A stretch of DNA of 64,000 nt from Daphnia pulex (Eukaryota; Arthropoda; Branchiopoda; Diplostraca; Daphniidae), in the NCBI RefSeq assembly GCF_021134715.1, contig NC_060021.1, forward strand, positions 9,518,501 to 9,582,500. Direction: 5' to 3'. Under the pieces are notes generated by a model, which saw only the letters and a program-made list of their open reading frames with translations, was not told the DNA's origin and did no database searches. Within the stretch, counting starts at the first letter, position 1; each line of letters starts with the position of its first letter. The position numbers were made by a program, and so were the translations under genes. This document shows, piece after piece, positions 23,301 through 37,970 of this stretch.

Positions 23301-26300
23301 GGGCAAAGCTAAAAAAAGAAAAGAGCTGGGCTGGTAGAGGCCGATAATTGTTTTGCCTTTGTCTTATTTGTCTAATGACCTGAGCTCTTCACTGTGGCAC
23401 TGTGTGGCGGTTTTTGTTTTAGGGTCGAGGTGTGTGGGCTTCTTTTGCCGTGTCTTTTTCTCGCATCCTACCTCTGAGATTAGTGTCGAGTCTCCGGTTT
23501 TGTTTGCTCTTGGTTTTTTATTTTATTTTTTGAATATTTCTTGCCCATTTATTCCTTTTTTGGACAAACGTCGTGTATCAAACTTGCCTAGTTGTTCACG
23601 TACAACTCTTGGGTTGGCTCATCCAGAATTTAATAGCGACACACTTCACTCTTGCAATGTATACGTGGTCGCTCCGGTTATTCCTCAATCTCAAAATTCC
23701 TGGGATGGCGAAACGAACTTTTGGGAATAAGCCACCCGGTTGGCTGTAATCCCGTTGGAAGCAAATCAATGACGCCCCAATAATTAAAAAAAAAAAAGAA
23801 AAACAATATAGTTTAAGACTCGGGCTGGGGCCGAATCTCACAGTCTAGGATCCATCTGGTTAGTGAGTGCAACTTGATTTCTCGTAGCTGGTCAACATGT
23901 TCAATTAACTGGGTATGAACGGGGTCTTGAGAGGTCAACGTTCATTTCGTGTTAAATTTAATCAAAAGTCGATGATCCTACACTGAACTTTTCTTTTTGA
24001 AATAATCAAGTCGGCAACAATCCGATCGCTATAAAATGCAAAGTCTTTATGCGCCTTATTATCTTCGTGTTAGGAATTGTGTGTTATTTGTTCTGTTCCT
24101 ACCCTGGGTTATTACGTAACTTGCTCTTTGATTTATGAATTTGTTTTGAAGTAAGAAAAGGATTTGGGTTGGCTGGGGGATTGCATGCGAAGCTACCATC
24201 AGGCTTCTCTGTGCGCGGTGTACTTTACACACGGCACACGAAAACACACAAACACACCGAATAGGCGGCGGCGGCAGTGGCGCGGTAATCAAACCGATTC
24301 GACTTCAATCACCCTCCTGCGCTGTGTAATTTCACGCAGAAACCGCGCGCACATTGCAGAGAAATGAAAGAATCGAGACTTGAACTCTTCTCGGTTAATT
24401 AGTTGATAAGACAAGGGGGTCAACGGAGAAGGAAAGGATAAAAGTAAAGGGGATGGAGTGAAAAATTCTGTATAAACTATAAAAAAAAAACACCAACAAC
24501 AAAAGAAGAATCACTTTAGCGGCATCGCTGTAGCCCTTCGACATTTCGTTGAATTTCTAGATGAAATTTCTTGAAGTAAACCCACAATCAATTGACGTAT
24601 AAACAGGAATACGTAGGGCCTATTTCTATTCGTTTCGCAGCACAACCGCCAAGTAAAAAGAAGCTAAAGAAATCCGAAAGATGCGTGGATAATAGGTATG
24701 AAAGTGATTCAACACGGGGAGTGAAGGAAATTTCTTTTGTTTTGATTCCAATTTTCTTTTCTTTTTATGGTTTTCTTTTGTTGGCCATTTTTTCGGGGAA
24801 TTGTCCATCTCAAAAAGTTTGGTGATGCCGAACTGGTCGAAAACTCATCGGGGGTTCGCGCATTTACGACTTTGGTTTGCTTCTGTTTTGTCTGTACTTT
24901 TTACACTATTATCCAGGAGGTTTTGTTCTTCTTTGTCATTTCGCTCTTTTTGCTACTCAATTAACTGAACTGACCAAGTTGACGACCGTGTAAGATCACG
25001 AAGAATGAGAGCTTCATCTTTTCGTGTAATGTCTGCGGTAAATTTTAGTGTAGCCGAAAATCATTTCAAAATGTTGCGGTTTAATCGTCAGACAAAAGAT
25101 GTCGGAGAATCATGAACTCTTGTGCTATTCGGTCCAAGAACCGTTATTTTCCTCAAGTGAACTGTGCATCTCTGCTGATGGTTGTCGGCGAACGGCTGTT
25201 AAGTTTGCAGATTGTCCAGTAATAATCGACTTTGTAGTCAATTGCACATTTTGCGAGACAATATGACAAGAGAAGGAAAGAGGCTGCTGTTGAGGCTGAA
25301 CTCAGCAGACAAGAAAAGTACGGCACAGACATAAATATTGGCAGATGCTTGCGAACTGACCAGTCGGTGCCATGCGTTGCATCGCGTGCTTATTGCCAAC
25401 TCTCTTCTCGTACATTTTGTTTTGTCTTATCTCATCCGATGGCGCATTACAAAAGGGAAAACACGCAGAGACCTGAACCTGATGGACCCAGACAGGTTGC
25501 CTCCCCTTTTTGCGCCAATCTTCTATTGCTGTTGTTTTCCCTGTACTTTAACAAACAGACCCCGAAGCGCATGAAACAACTCTGCCAATTTAGCAATTAA
25601 ATGTCAGGAAGACGAGAGATGAAGTGAGCCATTTTGACGGTTTGGTCCTCTTATACTCTTACCCCATTGTTTGGTTAGTGGTTTTGTCTTTTGGAACATA
25701 ACATGTAATGTTCTTTGACAAACTGCAGGTTTCTGTTCATCGTATTTGCTGTTTCATGCAGACAATAGATTCTCTTGAACTCTAAATCTCTAATTCTCTA
25801 TCATCAACTTAAATTCTTTATTTTTCCCCCTCTTCTCCTTTCGATATGAGGAGCGAAATTTGACCAACCAATTTTGAATTTAAACATTGAAGGAATCGGT
25901 TCATGTATGCTTTGGTTTCGTTGGAACTATCAACGTAAAGCAGCTTGTTTTCAGTACTTTTCCTTGTCTATTTCTTGCCAGCACGTCTTGAGTCGCGTTG
26001 ATCTGGTAATAAGGTGCCGTATCGAATTGTCCAGCTGATCGCTTTCTTTCAAATAAAAGTTTCTGGTCGAATCTCTGATCTGTTAGATGCCTCCCTTCTC
26101 TCGTATTGTTGGAATGTTCCACTCCACTTTCCGCATTAAAGGCCCATCATCGTTTTCTCGGTCACCTTACACGTCCCTTTATACGTGCCATGTAAGCGGA
26201 TAATTTTTATTGGGAAAGAGAAAGTGATTTTCCCTTTTCTCGATTTGAATTTCATTTTCTGTTTTTTATCTGCTTAAAGAAGATGTGCTTTATACGTTTC

Positions 26301-29300
26301 CACTTCAACCTTTCATTTTCTTCCACAAATTTCATTTTTACCTTTTGCGGCGGAATTATTTTTGGGAATGCTCATCAGCAATGGACCAGTTAGTCTGCCA
26401 CGCGCGCGCGCTCGAAGGTGTTATTTACGACTCATCGGCAAATTTTCGTTCGAATCCTAAATGATCGGCGTATGTATATAACTGTTAAGACTTGCGATGG
26501 AGAATAGAATGGAATGGCCATTAACTGTCGGTGTTCACCTTTTGAGTTTTTTCTTCTTTTTGGCGATAGATTTTCATTTGAGTGGGTTTCTATAGTCAAC
26601 AGTTTGGCCAAATATGAACCGCGGGTGGTTGTGTCTATTCTCTTTCTCATTGGCGTTTGGTGATGAGGAAGGAAAGAAGGAGGGCAGCGATCTTTTCTCT
26701 TGACCACGATGCTCTTGACTTTGACTCGAATCTTTTACTCCCTCGGTTCTTTTTCGAGGTGGCTGGAAGTGGCTGCCTCGCTCGAGGTTCATTTCTTTCT
26801 TTCCCTTTGCCCTTTTCTTTCCTTCCCATCTAGTGAAAAGCAATTATTTCGGCATTTTTTTTCCGTCCTTGGCCGATTCTCTTTTTTATAACTTTTTTTT
26901 CTCTTCTTTCGTTATTTACGTCATTCTTTTTTACACCAATGTTATTGATGACCAATGCCTCTGCGAGTGGCCCGACCCTTTGTATCAATCGACCAATCAA
27001 AGGGAAAATTTTATACGAATGAAAATGAATAAAAGTGGTGAGAATCTGCAATGGGCTTTTTTCACTTTTCGTCATTTGAAACGTTCCATCTATTTTGAAG
27101 AAGTAGATTGATTCGATTGCCTTAAATTCAAAATTGGATAGTTCGATTTTTCTTTAGAGAAAGAAATAGGAAAGAAGGTTGACCCATAAGCCACTGGGAT
27201 GTGTTGATCTTTTCCCCTCAGCCTCCTCCATCTTACCCCCATTGACTTTCCTAGCCTAGATTTGTATATCGTGGCATTATACAGTCCATTTTTGGTCTTG
27301 AACAGATAGGGGAAAAGGAGATAGATGTGAGGTGGTGAATCCACCCCCTTTAAGTTCATCTCTGGGTATGGCTATTGCTCTCTTCGAATGTAACTTGTCT
27401 TTCGAAGGTGTTAAATAGACCGCCCAGCAATATTCAAAAAAAGAAAAAGAAAGAAAGAAAAAAAAAACGAATTTTGGAGAGAGGAGGCCGATGCCGACAA
27501 GAGCGAACACTCCCAACGGGATCTTCTTCTGGTTTTAACTAACCAACTAATACGAATGGAAGAGAAAAAGACTAAATCTGACTATTGGGACGGTCCGAGC
27601 GATTTGCATGCAAGCAATCGGGGCAGATGGGTTCGTTCTGACCGCGGTCACGGGCGTGGTTAGACTGGAGCTTTTTGGGCGTTGGGGCGGAGTCACCGGA
27701 TGCGTCCTTAACTTTTTCTTTCCTTACAAAACAAAAAAGAGAGAGGAACTCCTCCTTCCAACGGACACCTCATTACCACATCGCCGTGATGAGGCCGAGT
27801 ACATGCGCGGCACCTGATCGACCTGACGCAAGACAGTGCAGGTTTTCTTATCTTCTTAGAATAAATGAAATCCCGCCTACGAAACTCTAATACATTCGAT
27901 TATTTCCGATTTGATCCTGCCTTCTCCGCTGCTCATTTTGGCCAGAAAAATTGTTTCACTTCTCATTGTCGGCGTAGCGAGAGAAACAAAAGATGAGAAA
28001 AGAGGCGGATTGAACTCCGCCTGGTGTTACATCACACCATCGCAGAGCCTTGAATTTTTCTTCGATATGCAAAAACGAAATCAAAAGATCAGAAGATCAC
28101 CAGGAAGCAGAGGCGGGTATTATGGGAACTACAACTAACTTCTCTTTGCCGGTACCTACCCACAAGATAGGCCATCATCATCCAGTCGTCATGTTCCTCC
28201 TCTTTTCTTTTCGGTCCATGTTGATATTTTGATTCACTTAAATATTTTTTCTGTTGGAGTGATTGACTTTTTTTTTCTGTTGCTGCCGTTTTCTGTTTTC
28301 TGCCGTTTTATTATTTTTTTTTTCATCTTAGTCCTCGAACGTAACAACAACACAAAACTGAGATGAAAAGGATTTGTCACTTAACATTTTGGGAGGATTC
28401 CACGACTGGAAAGAAAAACTAAATCTGGAATTTCTAAAAGCTTCTATTTATCTTTTTTGCAAAGAGGTTTTGTCAACATATTCTGCACTTTGCAGGTGTC
28501 TTACACAGGTGTTAATTTCGGGATTACATTAAAGGATACTAACACGCGTCGCTCAAGTCCTCGCTGACCCATCATGGCCGAGAAAATAGATGGAAAACAA
28601 CGGCAATAAAGAATATGTTTGATCGTCACTAAACCCCAAGTCATTTTGTAGTCGAGGATTTAGTGCCCAACATCTGATCAGTGAGGATGATGTTTGAAAA
28701 CCATAAAAAAATGCGGCACACCTTTCTGTCCCTTAATTACATACCAATCAGATTTGGGAGATCATCAAACTGTCGGATATAAAAGCTAAGAAAAAAAAAC
28801 AAGAGGAGGGAATGCGGGGGAATGTAATCATAAGACATGACACATGGGTTTGTGTGGTACGGCGGCTTGTGTGATCTTGGTGTCAACTCGTTGCGTGTTT
28901 ATTTGGTGACATCGGGTCTTTGTCCCTTTTATTCGGGCGTAATAAGCGACACAGAGGTGAGGCGGTGACAAAGTTGTCGGCAGTTAGGCCTCCTCCAAGT
29001 GTTAACTGCTGTGGGTGCGACGATGTCGGCGTGCGGTGTCTGATAAACATCAGCTGCTCCAGTGCCGTTTGCCACAATTTCTTTTTTATAACATTCAAAA
29101 GATAGTTCTTTGTTAGATAAATGCGGGACAGACCAACATAGTGAAGAGGCCAATCATGTACTGTTGTGATAATTACATAACCGTATGTAACTTCTCTATT
29201 TTCTTATTCATTTGAATTTTTACATTTACTTCTGTTTGGGATCCTACCCATCTTCTAACGATCTGGAGAAAATAATTCATCATTTATGTGAATTTTCAGC

Positions 29301-32300
29301 TTTTTGTCTTTTTGGTTCAACGTCTCACTAGCTCAATTTGCTTAAATTATTCGGTTAAATATGTTTCGTTACTTTCGCAGTGGAATTGCTATCACATAAA
29401 AACTTCCCTTAACAAATTTTAAATCGGTTGATATTTACCTTTGCTTTTACACTTGTAGTGGTAATGCCACGAGCAAAGAAGTTCTTTTTCACCATGTTGA
29501 GTCGGAGCATAGAATTGTTGTTCAATAGTCGACAACTCGACAATTGAAGGGGAGAAAACACCTGCCCCGATTCGTGGCCAGCAGAAGAAAGAACAAGAAT
29601 TCGAAGGAAGAAGAGGATAGATGTAGGATGTAATGCCAGCGTCGTCGGAAATGAAGCAGAAATTCGAGTTCAGTAGGTCAATTGCGTCGATACAGTTTCG
29701 ACACTAAACAACATCTGTCAGACGCGTCGTCTTTATTGACAGCGAGAGACCACCCGTGGATCGCTGCGTGTGTCGTCGTCACATCAACACATGCGAGAGC
29801 AGGTTGAGAATCATTTTGAAAACAAAACAAACAAGACATTGACCACTAAAATTCGATTTTCTTTTCAAGTTTATTTGGAAGGATCCAATCAAATTTTTTT
29901 GCACAGCCCGTGGTATAGAGAAAAAGAACCTTGTTTGTTTTGACACGTCTATGATGAAAACCGAAAGAAGCGGAAAAACATTGACGATGTGTTGAACCGC
30001 ACAAGTCTTTTTATTTGTCCCCCCCCCCCATTCATGTATTCGATTGTGTTGCTATTCGTCCTCTTTGAGGAATAACGAGGGTTGTAGAGTCATAGAGAAG
30101 AGGGTCACAGTCGAAGTAGAATTCGCCACTTCACTCGTTTCCTTTCAAACAACGTCCATTTCAACACGAGGGGGACTTTTTTTGTCACCGATCTTTTTGC
30201 TTTGAATGAGAGAATTAAGATGGGATGTTTGTTGGGAAATTTCAACGGATCTCCAGTTCCCAGCTGCACACTCACATCCAAAGACTTGAAATCTTGTCTA
30301 TCCTTCAACTTTATTCCTCGTCGAGAGTTGTAATGTCAACTTACAAACCTTTTTCACACACTTGTCTCGATGAGTGTAAGCTGACGTTGGGGATCAACTT
30401 TTGTTTCCGTGTGTTCCGAGTCAGCGTTAGTGAGGAACCTAATGTCCTACATTGAACACCACAGTCGTTAGATTCCATAGAACATTCTTTGAGTGAGGAA
30501 TAAACGCATTCTTGTATGGCGAGTTGCGTGTACAATGAAATACTTGATCAGGGCTCCGACACATGTCGTAAATGACGCCACGTAGTTCGAAATATTGACG
30601 TGAAACGGCTCGCTGCCTTAATGGCAACAAAGAACTGAACATGATGGATAGCACTTCTAGACACCACCCTCAACACATTCGTGCGGATAGGCATCTAAAT
30701 GCGGTCAGAAACTTCTTGTCATTGCCGGGCGTTGCATTCGGGGGAAAAACATATTTTTAGACCGACAAAAAACAAGACAAAGAAACGGTCCCTTTAACTT
30801 AACGCGGTAATATTCAATACGACAACGAGGCAGCTATGTAAATGTGGTGATTAGAATAGCCATGAGCAGTTGCGTAATTCTATAGGACTTGGGGGAGAAA
30901 AAGTTAATGCTGGCTTTTAAATTCATCGCAATTTTCTGTATCGTGGGGTTGCTGGTAAATTAAAGTGCAGAAGATGCGCGGGACGGACGGATGGTGGTCT
31001 GACGCGTGCTACTAACGTTCTTCTTGTCGGTGGATCGTCCATCTGTGCCTTCTTTTTGTGTGTCGTTATCTGAGCGTTTGCGAGGCGATAAAAAACCAGG
31101 GACACAAAGAGGAAATGATGCTGAAAAGTTGCCATTGCGATTATTATAGCTCCGGCGTGATGTCTATTGCAGTCTCGATGTCTGCGAGTTGCGTACGTGC
31201 GGAACTGTATAAAACTGGTGGTGGTGCCTCCTCTTTTCTCCCTTCTACCACATTTGACCGAATAAATGTCTTGATATACACACACTCTCTACCTCCCTTT
31301 CTCTGTCTCTTTCTTCATCCAATGCCGGCAAATTGAATGGTTTCCCCCCTCGCAAGGCTCTTCTTTCTGTCTTTGGCGATTTACACTAAAGACAACAATT
31401 TGAATACAAAAGAGCCACTATCTCCCTTCCTTGAGCTATGTTTTCTTTATTTTTGTGAGTGTAGGTCCGTTCCCTCCTATGCAGTTGAAACTCGGAATTA
31501 TCTCCGTTTTTTTCTCTCTTATTTCTGTGTCTCGTTCTCTGCCCATTTCGAAAGGTACAACTTAATGACGGAGAGACCACCTCCGCTGCAGACAGAACAG
31601 CGCCCGGCATATAACCGCAAGCGGCCCTCCAATGTTTTCGTCTGTGTTTATTTCAAACTATACAGTGTATGCTGTAACTCTTGACACGGATCCAAAACGC
31701 CATGACATCTCAATTCGCAACGCCTAATCAAATTATTTTCCAAATAATTTGACTTGTGGCTCAGTTTTGAAATAATTGAACGAATGAAATGATTGAACAG
31801 AGACGAGAATTTCAGTTTTTCAGAGACACATCTATTTTCTTCCATCAACAATTTTAAGGCACAATATGGACGGTCAAATTAGGTACAGTATACTGTTTAC
31901 GTCATAACGTTGCATTGGCAAACAAACAAACGGCATCAAAGAAAATAGGCGCAACAAGACATTGTGGATTGTGAGCACGGTGAGAGAGAATCCACCGGAG
32001 AGGCGATAAAGGGAAACTGGGAAACCCAATCGATTGGAAGAGACTTTTTGTTTCTGCGTTTGAAAAGGGCAACATGCGGCGATTTGATAAATTACGCGCA
32101 ACATTTTCCGTTTTCTTTCTTTCTTTCTTTTTTTTTTGTGTTATTTTTGTATTGTAATTTTTGTGTTACTTTTCTTTCGCCGGGGTATCGCCACGTACAT
32201 TTCTATAAATTCAAAGACAAGGCAAGTAAAGACGAGCTGGACAGCCTCCAATTATGAATGCCGCGCAGCGACCGGCCAGAGCCGGCGGAGTTGCGTGGAA

Positions 32301-32840
32301 ATGCGAGAGAGAGTGGAGGGGGGCGCGCACAGTGCTCCGACAATTATTCAAAAGAGGAAGGCGTTGAGAGTTGAGCACATAGCACGAGAGAAAGAGAGAG
32401 AGAGATAGAAAAAAAAAAGAGTTACATACTGAGGCGATATACAATAAATGGCGTCGTCGTCGGCGTCAGAAACAGCGGCCGGCCGCGCACCATCAACGAA
32501 ACAGACTAGATTTATGTGTATGCAATAACAACGGTTGAAAATGTCATGCCAAAAAGCCATGAATCTCTTGTTCGATCTGTTCACCGAGCTTTTTATCCTG
32601 AATCGCTTGCCATTCAGCGGCGAATGTGCGGCGCGATGAGCAAGTCTAGTGTAGTATAGCATTTATGCTAAACATTCGGACACTTTTAACTTTCAAGGGA
32701 GGAATACAAATGAATGATGAGGTACTTAACGTCTGCTTTTATCATGCATAACTGGAATGAGTTGTCGACCCGTCTTTAGGCTTCTTTAGAGACTTGTAAC
32801 CGTTTGAATTGGGAATGGCAATAAGGTACAGTAATAATCG
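20400..32840. other. Gene desert, right part (3' side of the atonal-family gene)
   Basis: No supportable coding gene. Open frames up to about 125 codons occur but have low-complexity Phe/Leu/Ser-rich or Arg/Ser-rich composition typical of chance frames in AT-rich or CT-rich DNA. A short CG alternation (CGCGCGCGCGC) lies near 26401-26412. Regulatory DNA for the bHLH gene is plausible here but not demonstrable from one sequence. Confidence 0.4.
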
Positions 32841-32872
32841 TCGTTAAAGACCTGCCTGGGCTCCTCCTTGCC

Positions 32873-33760
32873 TTACTGAAGCAGTTCCCACAATGCCGTG
32901 ATGTAACTCTGAGCCATTTGGAGCGTTTCGTACTTGGAGAGTTGTCGGTCGTTGCCCAGAGCGGGCACGACGTCGCGCAGCCGGTCGAAGGCGCTGTTCA
33001 AGTTGTTCATCCGTCTGCGTTCGCGAGCGTTGGCGGCCAGTCGGCGTTTCTTCATCACCTGCGGAGCCACTTCCTTGAGCGGCCGTTTCTGTCCGTTGGA
33101 TGCGCTGCTGGTGCTGCGAGGAAACGTCAACTCGGAATCGGAGCCGCTCTGGTTGCTCGACTGGTTTTGATGTTCGGCCATTAGCGGATGGACGGACGAT
33201 GGGGCCGGGCTGACTGGCGAGTTGACTGCCGTGTTGATGTGCTGTTGGTGGTGGTGGTGGTGGTGGCTGTCGAACGGCGAGCCGGGAGAACTGGGTGTCG
33301 GCAGACCGGTGGAGACGTAACAGCGTTCGGGATCGTCTTTGACGCTGACGCGCAGGTCGTAGTAGTTGCTGGACGAGCCGTTGCTCGGCGGCTGGGAAAA
33401 GTACTGCAACCGCTGGCGGATCTCCTCGTCGGAGGCTCCGACCGACGAGGAAATTCCGTGGTGGTGCGGATGAGTGGGCGACGGCAGCGGACTTTCGCCA
33501 AAGTGGCCGCGGTACGAGTGATGGACACCGCCCATGTGGTGGCCGTGGTCGTTGCTTTCGGAAGACATTGGGCTGGGAGTGTTGTAGCCGTCGGAAGCGG
33601 CGTCGAAACAGTTGCTGCTGTGCGGATGGCGGATGGAACTGACGGGCGGCAGCGGAGTGATGATGCACTTGCTGTCGTTCAAGTAGGCGGACAACTCGTC
33701 GTGTTTGCCGGTTTTGTTCACGCTGGCCATGAAGCGCTTCTTGTTGCAATCCTGGAACAT
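32873..33760 (-). CDS. ato: Atonal-family bHLH transcription factor, intronless
   Basis: A single 295-residue open frame runs on the reverse strand. Residues 237-295 are a bHLH domain: basic region [17 protein letters not shown], helix 1 [16 protein letters not shown], loop GNDRQLSK and helix 2 [18 protein letters not shown]. The [13 protein letters not shown] basic region and DRQLSKxETLQMAQ are diagnostic of the Atonal family, E-box-binding proneural factors that act as heterodimers with E proteins to specify sense organs and photoreceptors. The domain sits at the extreme C terminus and the gene has no intron, both as in Drosophila atonal. Mixed residues (MNNLN and RDVVP resemble amos; GNDRQLSK resembles atonal) mean assignment to ato over an amos-like paralogue is less sure than the family. 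The N-terminal 236 residues are Ser/Pro/His-rich, with six histidines at 166-171, and were not recognised as a domain. The first in-frame Met was taken as the start. Confidence 0.88.
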   Translation of the reverse strand: MFQDCNKKRFMASVNKTGKHDELSAYLNDSKCIITPLPPVSSIRHPHSSNCFDAASDGYNTPSPMSSESNDHGHHMGGVHHSYRGHFGESPLPSPTHPHHHGISSSVGASDEEIRQRLQYFSQPPSNGSSSNYYDLRVSVKDDPERCYVSTGLPTPSSPGSPFDSHHHHHHQQHINTAVNSPVSPAPSSVHPLMAEHQNQSSNQSGSDSELTFPRSTSSASNGQKRPLKEVAPQVMKKRRLAANARERRRMNNLNSAFDRLRDVVPALGNDRQLSKYETLQMAQSYITALWELLQ

Positions 33761-33924
33761 GTCTGCCTCACTAAACTTCCGTTAAAAAGTCGACTCTTGC
33801 CTTTGATGCACTTTGGGAAAAGCGAAAAGAGTCAAGTGGCAGAGAGATAGAGAGCGTAGAGCGAGAGAGTAGAGCGAGCGAGCAAGAAATGGTTGAAGTG
33901 TGCACGGGAGCAAACCACAAGCTG

Positions 33925-33961
33925 ATCTGACTTTCAGCCAACTCGAACCCTCACCTTTATA
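33925..33961 (-). promoter_or_regulatory. Core promoter of the atonal-family gene: TATA box and initiator
   Basis: On the reverse strand GGTATAAAGG places TATAAA at 33961-33956. A TCAGAT initiator follows at 33930-33925, about 31 bases downstream, the expected TATA-to-start spacing. Transcription from about 33929 would give a 5' leader of about 170 bases before the ATG at 33760. This is a prediction from motif and spacing only. Confidence 0.6.
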
Positions 33962-36900
33962 CCTCGACCCTTCCTCCTCTTCTACCTCCTCCTTCTCATA
34001 TCCAACCCACCTACCTCCCACTCTCTACTTTATCCACCCTCCCGACTTTTCTTATTTTTACCTGTGGATGGACCCCGCGTGGAAATTTCTTGTTTCTTCT
34101 CCGTGTGATGGGCCTCGTCCCTCGGAGGTAGACCAATTACACTGTCCTGCAGCATAAGCCTCCATTTCTTTTTTCGCTTTTTTATTTTATTTTTTTTTAT
34201 CTACCTTTTGGCTTTGTACTCTGTTGTGTTACTACTGCTGCTGTGCCCAACGGCTGCGGAACACCCGAAACACCAATAGGAGCCAGCGAGAATTGAAGAA
34301 GGGTCGGACTCGAATGTTATTTTTTTTTCTTTTTTTTCTTCTCTTTTTGACTGTTTCTTTGATCTTTATTTTATTTCTTTTTCACCCGCTTGTACACCTC
34401 CACTAAAGCCAAAATCCTCTTTCTCAACTCCCACCAGAGGGCACGGAAGGTTCCTGTAACTCGAATAATTCCAACTAACTTAACTCCTCCGTTCGCTTGA
34501 TCGAAGATCAGTACGAAGGAGTTCCAATGTGTTTATCTTGTAATTTGGCAGTCAAAAGCAAAGAGCACAACCGTTTTTCATTTTTTACGATTTGTGATTT
34601 TGACTATGCGGCTGCCAAAGATCATTGACATGTCAGTTCTCTTTTTACGGTTCGTTTCGTTGGTCATAAGTGAGCCAAAACGTCCAATTGCCTTGATTCA
34701 TTGAGTCTACGAGGTGAAAGAGGCAACGATCTGGAAACTGGTTTTTTTATGACAAGAGGGCTGTCCAAATGGTCCATGATAATAAACCAACCAAGACGAG
34801 TTATGCATGTCATTGAAAACAAGACGAGTGTAGGTTATGCAGGGAAACATCACCAATGGTCGGAAATTATAGCGATTAAAACTGCTCGTCTTCAATTGCT
34901 CCTCGATCTTCTGTATAATTTCTATTGGTCTTCTAACGAGGTCTGACTTTTTTATTTCTTTTATTTCCCGCGTTAGCGTTGGCTTTTTTGGCATTAATGT
35001 TCAAGTTTTCCGTGAAAAGATCAACTCTACAATCTACAATAGAGAAACCGTGCGCCAAACAATCTTTTTCGTTGGTTTCGTTTCTATTTTGATCGTGAAC
35101 TGCAGTTGATTGAGACAAAATGAAACCACATGTTACAGACGAGGTTATTTCTTCCGAAAGTTTTCAACAACCAATCGATGAATCGAAAAGACTTTGCTTG
35201 TTGAACAAAAAGATGAGTACATTTTTGGCCTAAAAGATTGTCTACATGATTGAAGCTATTGTGATGTCATAATTCAAAACTAATCCGATTCAACTAATTG
35301 AATATGATATTTCGGTGTTGTTGTTTGGTTTTCTCATTAAATTTTCTCAGCAGTTCCGGTCGGACTCGGAGTCAAAACAGCAGCCGGGCTGTCTGGTCTT
35401 TGATTTCCGCGCCGAGTTCTTATTTCCGAGCACATTTCTGGGGGATAACCTCCGTCTCCCATGGTGTCTAGCCCAGCTGAAATAATTACGAAGAAATGAG
35501 ACGATGAAAAAATAACAAATGAGATGAATGCAATTACACGTGTAAAGAGACTTGTTGAGACTTGGGATAAGCCCCAACAAGTCGTAACTGACTACCCCAA
35601 CAGTTTATAGCGATGAATCAGATTTTTAAGTACACGACTGTCATCTCAAGCAAGTGGGAGCAGCTTCCTCTTTTTCGCCGCCACACAAGACCCCCCACGC
35701 AATGCATAATCACCAGCGTCTAATTTTATGTAATACGAATGAACACACTGCTATTTCGGGTTCATATTTATTTGTGGGAAAAGAAGTGTTGAATCTTTTA
35801 CGATGTACACAGGCAAACGAGTCAGCAAGTTCAAATTAAAAATTTGAAAGTCGTAAAAAAAAAGAACCGGTTCACCAAACGATTGGGATCCAGTGGATTT
35901 TAAGTTTTAATGCAAGGCCGTCATTTGTCCCTATAGTGGGCCTAGTCTATATCTGATGGGCGCTGAGTTGGACTATATATAATATGGACCTCCGTATGGC
36001 TGACTGCATAACTTGCTCTTAATTTATTGTTCTCGTTTCTTTTCTTTTTTTTTTTTCGCCAGTTGGGGGTCGCTTTTTGGAGAACTACTTCCTTCAGCGG
36101 ACAGCCGAGGACAGAGATGGGAGCCGGATTTTCTCCAACCTTGCCGATTCACACGCACCTGATAAATTCACAGGTAAAGATCAAGTATTTACTGGGTCAT
36201 TTGCTATTTTTTGTGCGTTTCCCACAAACAGTGGGCATTTTGCCTTTTTGTATCGTCTATGACGCGAAATGAGAAATTGTATTTGGAATAGGGAGCAAGG
36301 AAATCATGTTTTCAATGCTCTTAAATGACATAAATGTGTTCGGTTAGCAAAAGAATTCAATTGTGGGGTTAATTTCTGAAAACAAATCTTTTCTTTTTTT
36401 CTTGTTAAAAACAGAAAAAAAGAGAGGAATTTGTCGGGAGAAAGTGATAGGACGAAGCGAAGGAAGAATGGATACAAATTCTGGGACTCCATCCACCGTA
36501 CGTAAAGGGACTAAAATGTATTGGCTGGTGAGATATGGAGTGGTGTGTCGTTGTCAAAACAGAATGGCCCCCCAAAACTTGTTCCAAAGAAATTTACGAG
36601 GCCAAACTCTGACGAGAGACTAGTCCATCGATGAAAAGCCGAGAAAAGTTGAGATGGGTAAAGGGGTATATTCACTACATAGGAGGCCTTGAAAGGTCTC
36701 CCTGCAGGGTAAGGAATAGGTAGGAAGTAGGAGTGATATCATCGGGTACCATCGGCAGTCTAGCAACAAATCAGTCAACTGGACTTCCTTCGTCTCTTTT
36801 TCTGACCTCTCCCTGTCCCATCGCAGACATTTAAATTTAGGAAACAACATTGATCAGCAAAATAGATTCAATTGTCACTATACTGGCCCTTGGCAACTTA

Positions 36901-37687
36901 GTAGAGTGGCTCGTGTCGTGTCACAATGCACAGCATGACTTCCATTTAACTATTCGACCCACTATCTGATCAACTGGATCCATGGCAAAGATTCAATGGC
37001 AGACAAAATTCTTATTTCAAATCTCAATTGACAAACAAAAAGGCGAAAAGAAGCTATACGTATTGTAGGATACAAAGCAAAGGTTCATCATCGTCAACGT
37101 CTCTCACCTACCGATAGAGTCCACAAATAACAAGTGAAGGCAATTGACGTCAAATTGTGGTGGCTGAAATGGGCTGCATTCGGAAGATATTTTTCTTTCT
37201 TCACTTTTTCAGCGTCCATAAAGAAGCGACAATTGATGTGAGCCACTTCAGAGACCACCTGTTCGGCTACCGATACTTTTTGATTTCGTTATCTTTTGAC
37301 TTGAATAAGTATGAATTGCATTTTCGAGCAGTTAATCTCGCTTGGTTTCGATTCATTTAGAATTTAGATGCAACAAAAAGTAACAAGTCGCTGCCACGAA
37401 TTCCTATGGTGACATTGATTTTGTTTATTTGCTTGATGCATCGTCTATTTACATTTGAATTTGAATGAATTAGCGGGTATGATAGATTCATATAAAAAGA
37501 AGAAAACCCAAGAGCAGATGGTCAGTGGAACCAGATACGGGAGATGACCGTGAAGATCCAATAGAGTGCAAGCTAGGAAACTGCAAAGTTTTTGTTCCTT
37601 AAGGTGCCCGACACCTGATCCTATTCAATTTTTTTCCTTCCTACATGTCCACTCTCCTTCCTGTTCGTATAGGGCCCTGTCGTGCGT

Positions 37688-37706
37688 GGGGGGGGGGGGG
37701 GGGGGG
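37688..37706 (+). repeat. G19 homopolymer
   Basis: Nineteen consecutive G residues following a CGTGCGT context. It is a second run of exactly this length in the window (the other is at 16315). Confidence 0.9.
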
Positions 37707-37946
37707 TTCGTTCAGTAGTGGCCCGTACGTTTTTACAGAAAGTGGTTTCGATATTATTTTTGGTTCTTTCTTTTTAAGGAAGCTTTTTTGGGTAACAATT
37801 TGCAGGTTGTCGACTGAAATCCATAACTTACTTCCCTTTTAAATTGTGTGAAGCCATAGATCCCCACGTGCCCGATGTAAATTGAGATTGTTCGATCGGA
37901 TGGTGGTCATCCGGTAAATTTTCTGATGACCTCAACCTGCCGGAAG

Positions 37947-37970
37947 TTTTTTTTTTTTTTTTTTTTTTTT
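37947..37970 (+). repeat. T24 homopolymer
   Basis: Twenty-four consecutive T residues, consistent with the tail of a reverse-strand retroposed sequence or with a simple homopolymer. No SINE body was recognised next to it. Confidence 0.85.

Noticed and set aside
32844..33749. 301-codon reverse-strand frame overlapping the atonal-family gene
   Set aside because: It is a +1 shadow frame, Arg/Gln/His-rich and without a domain. The other frame encodes a complete bHLH.
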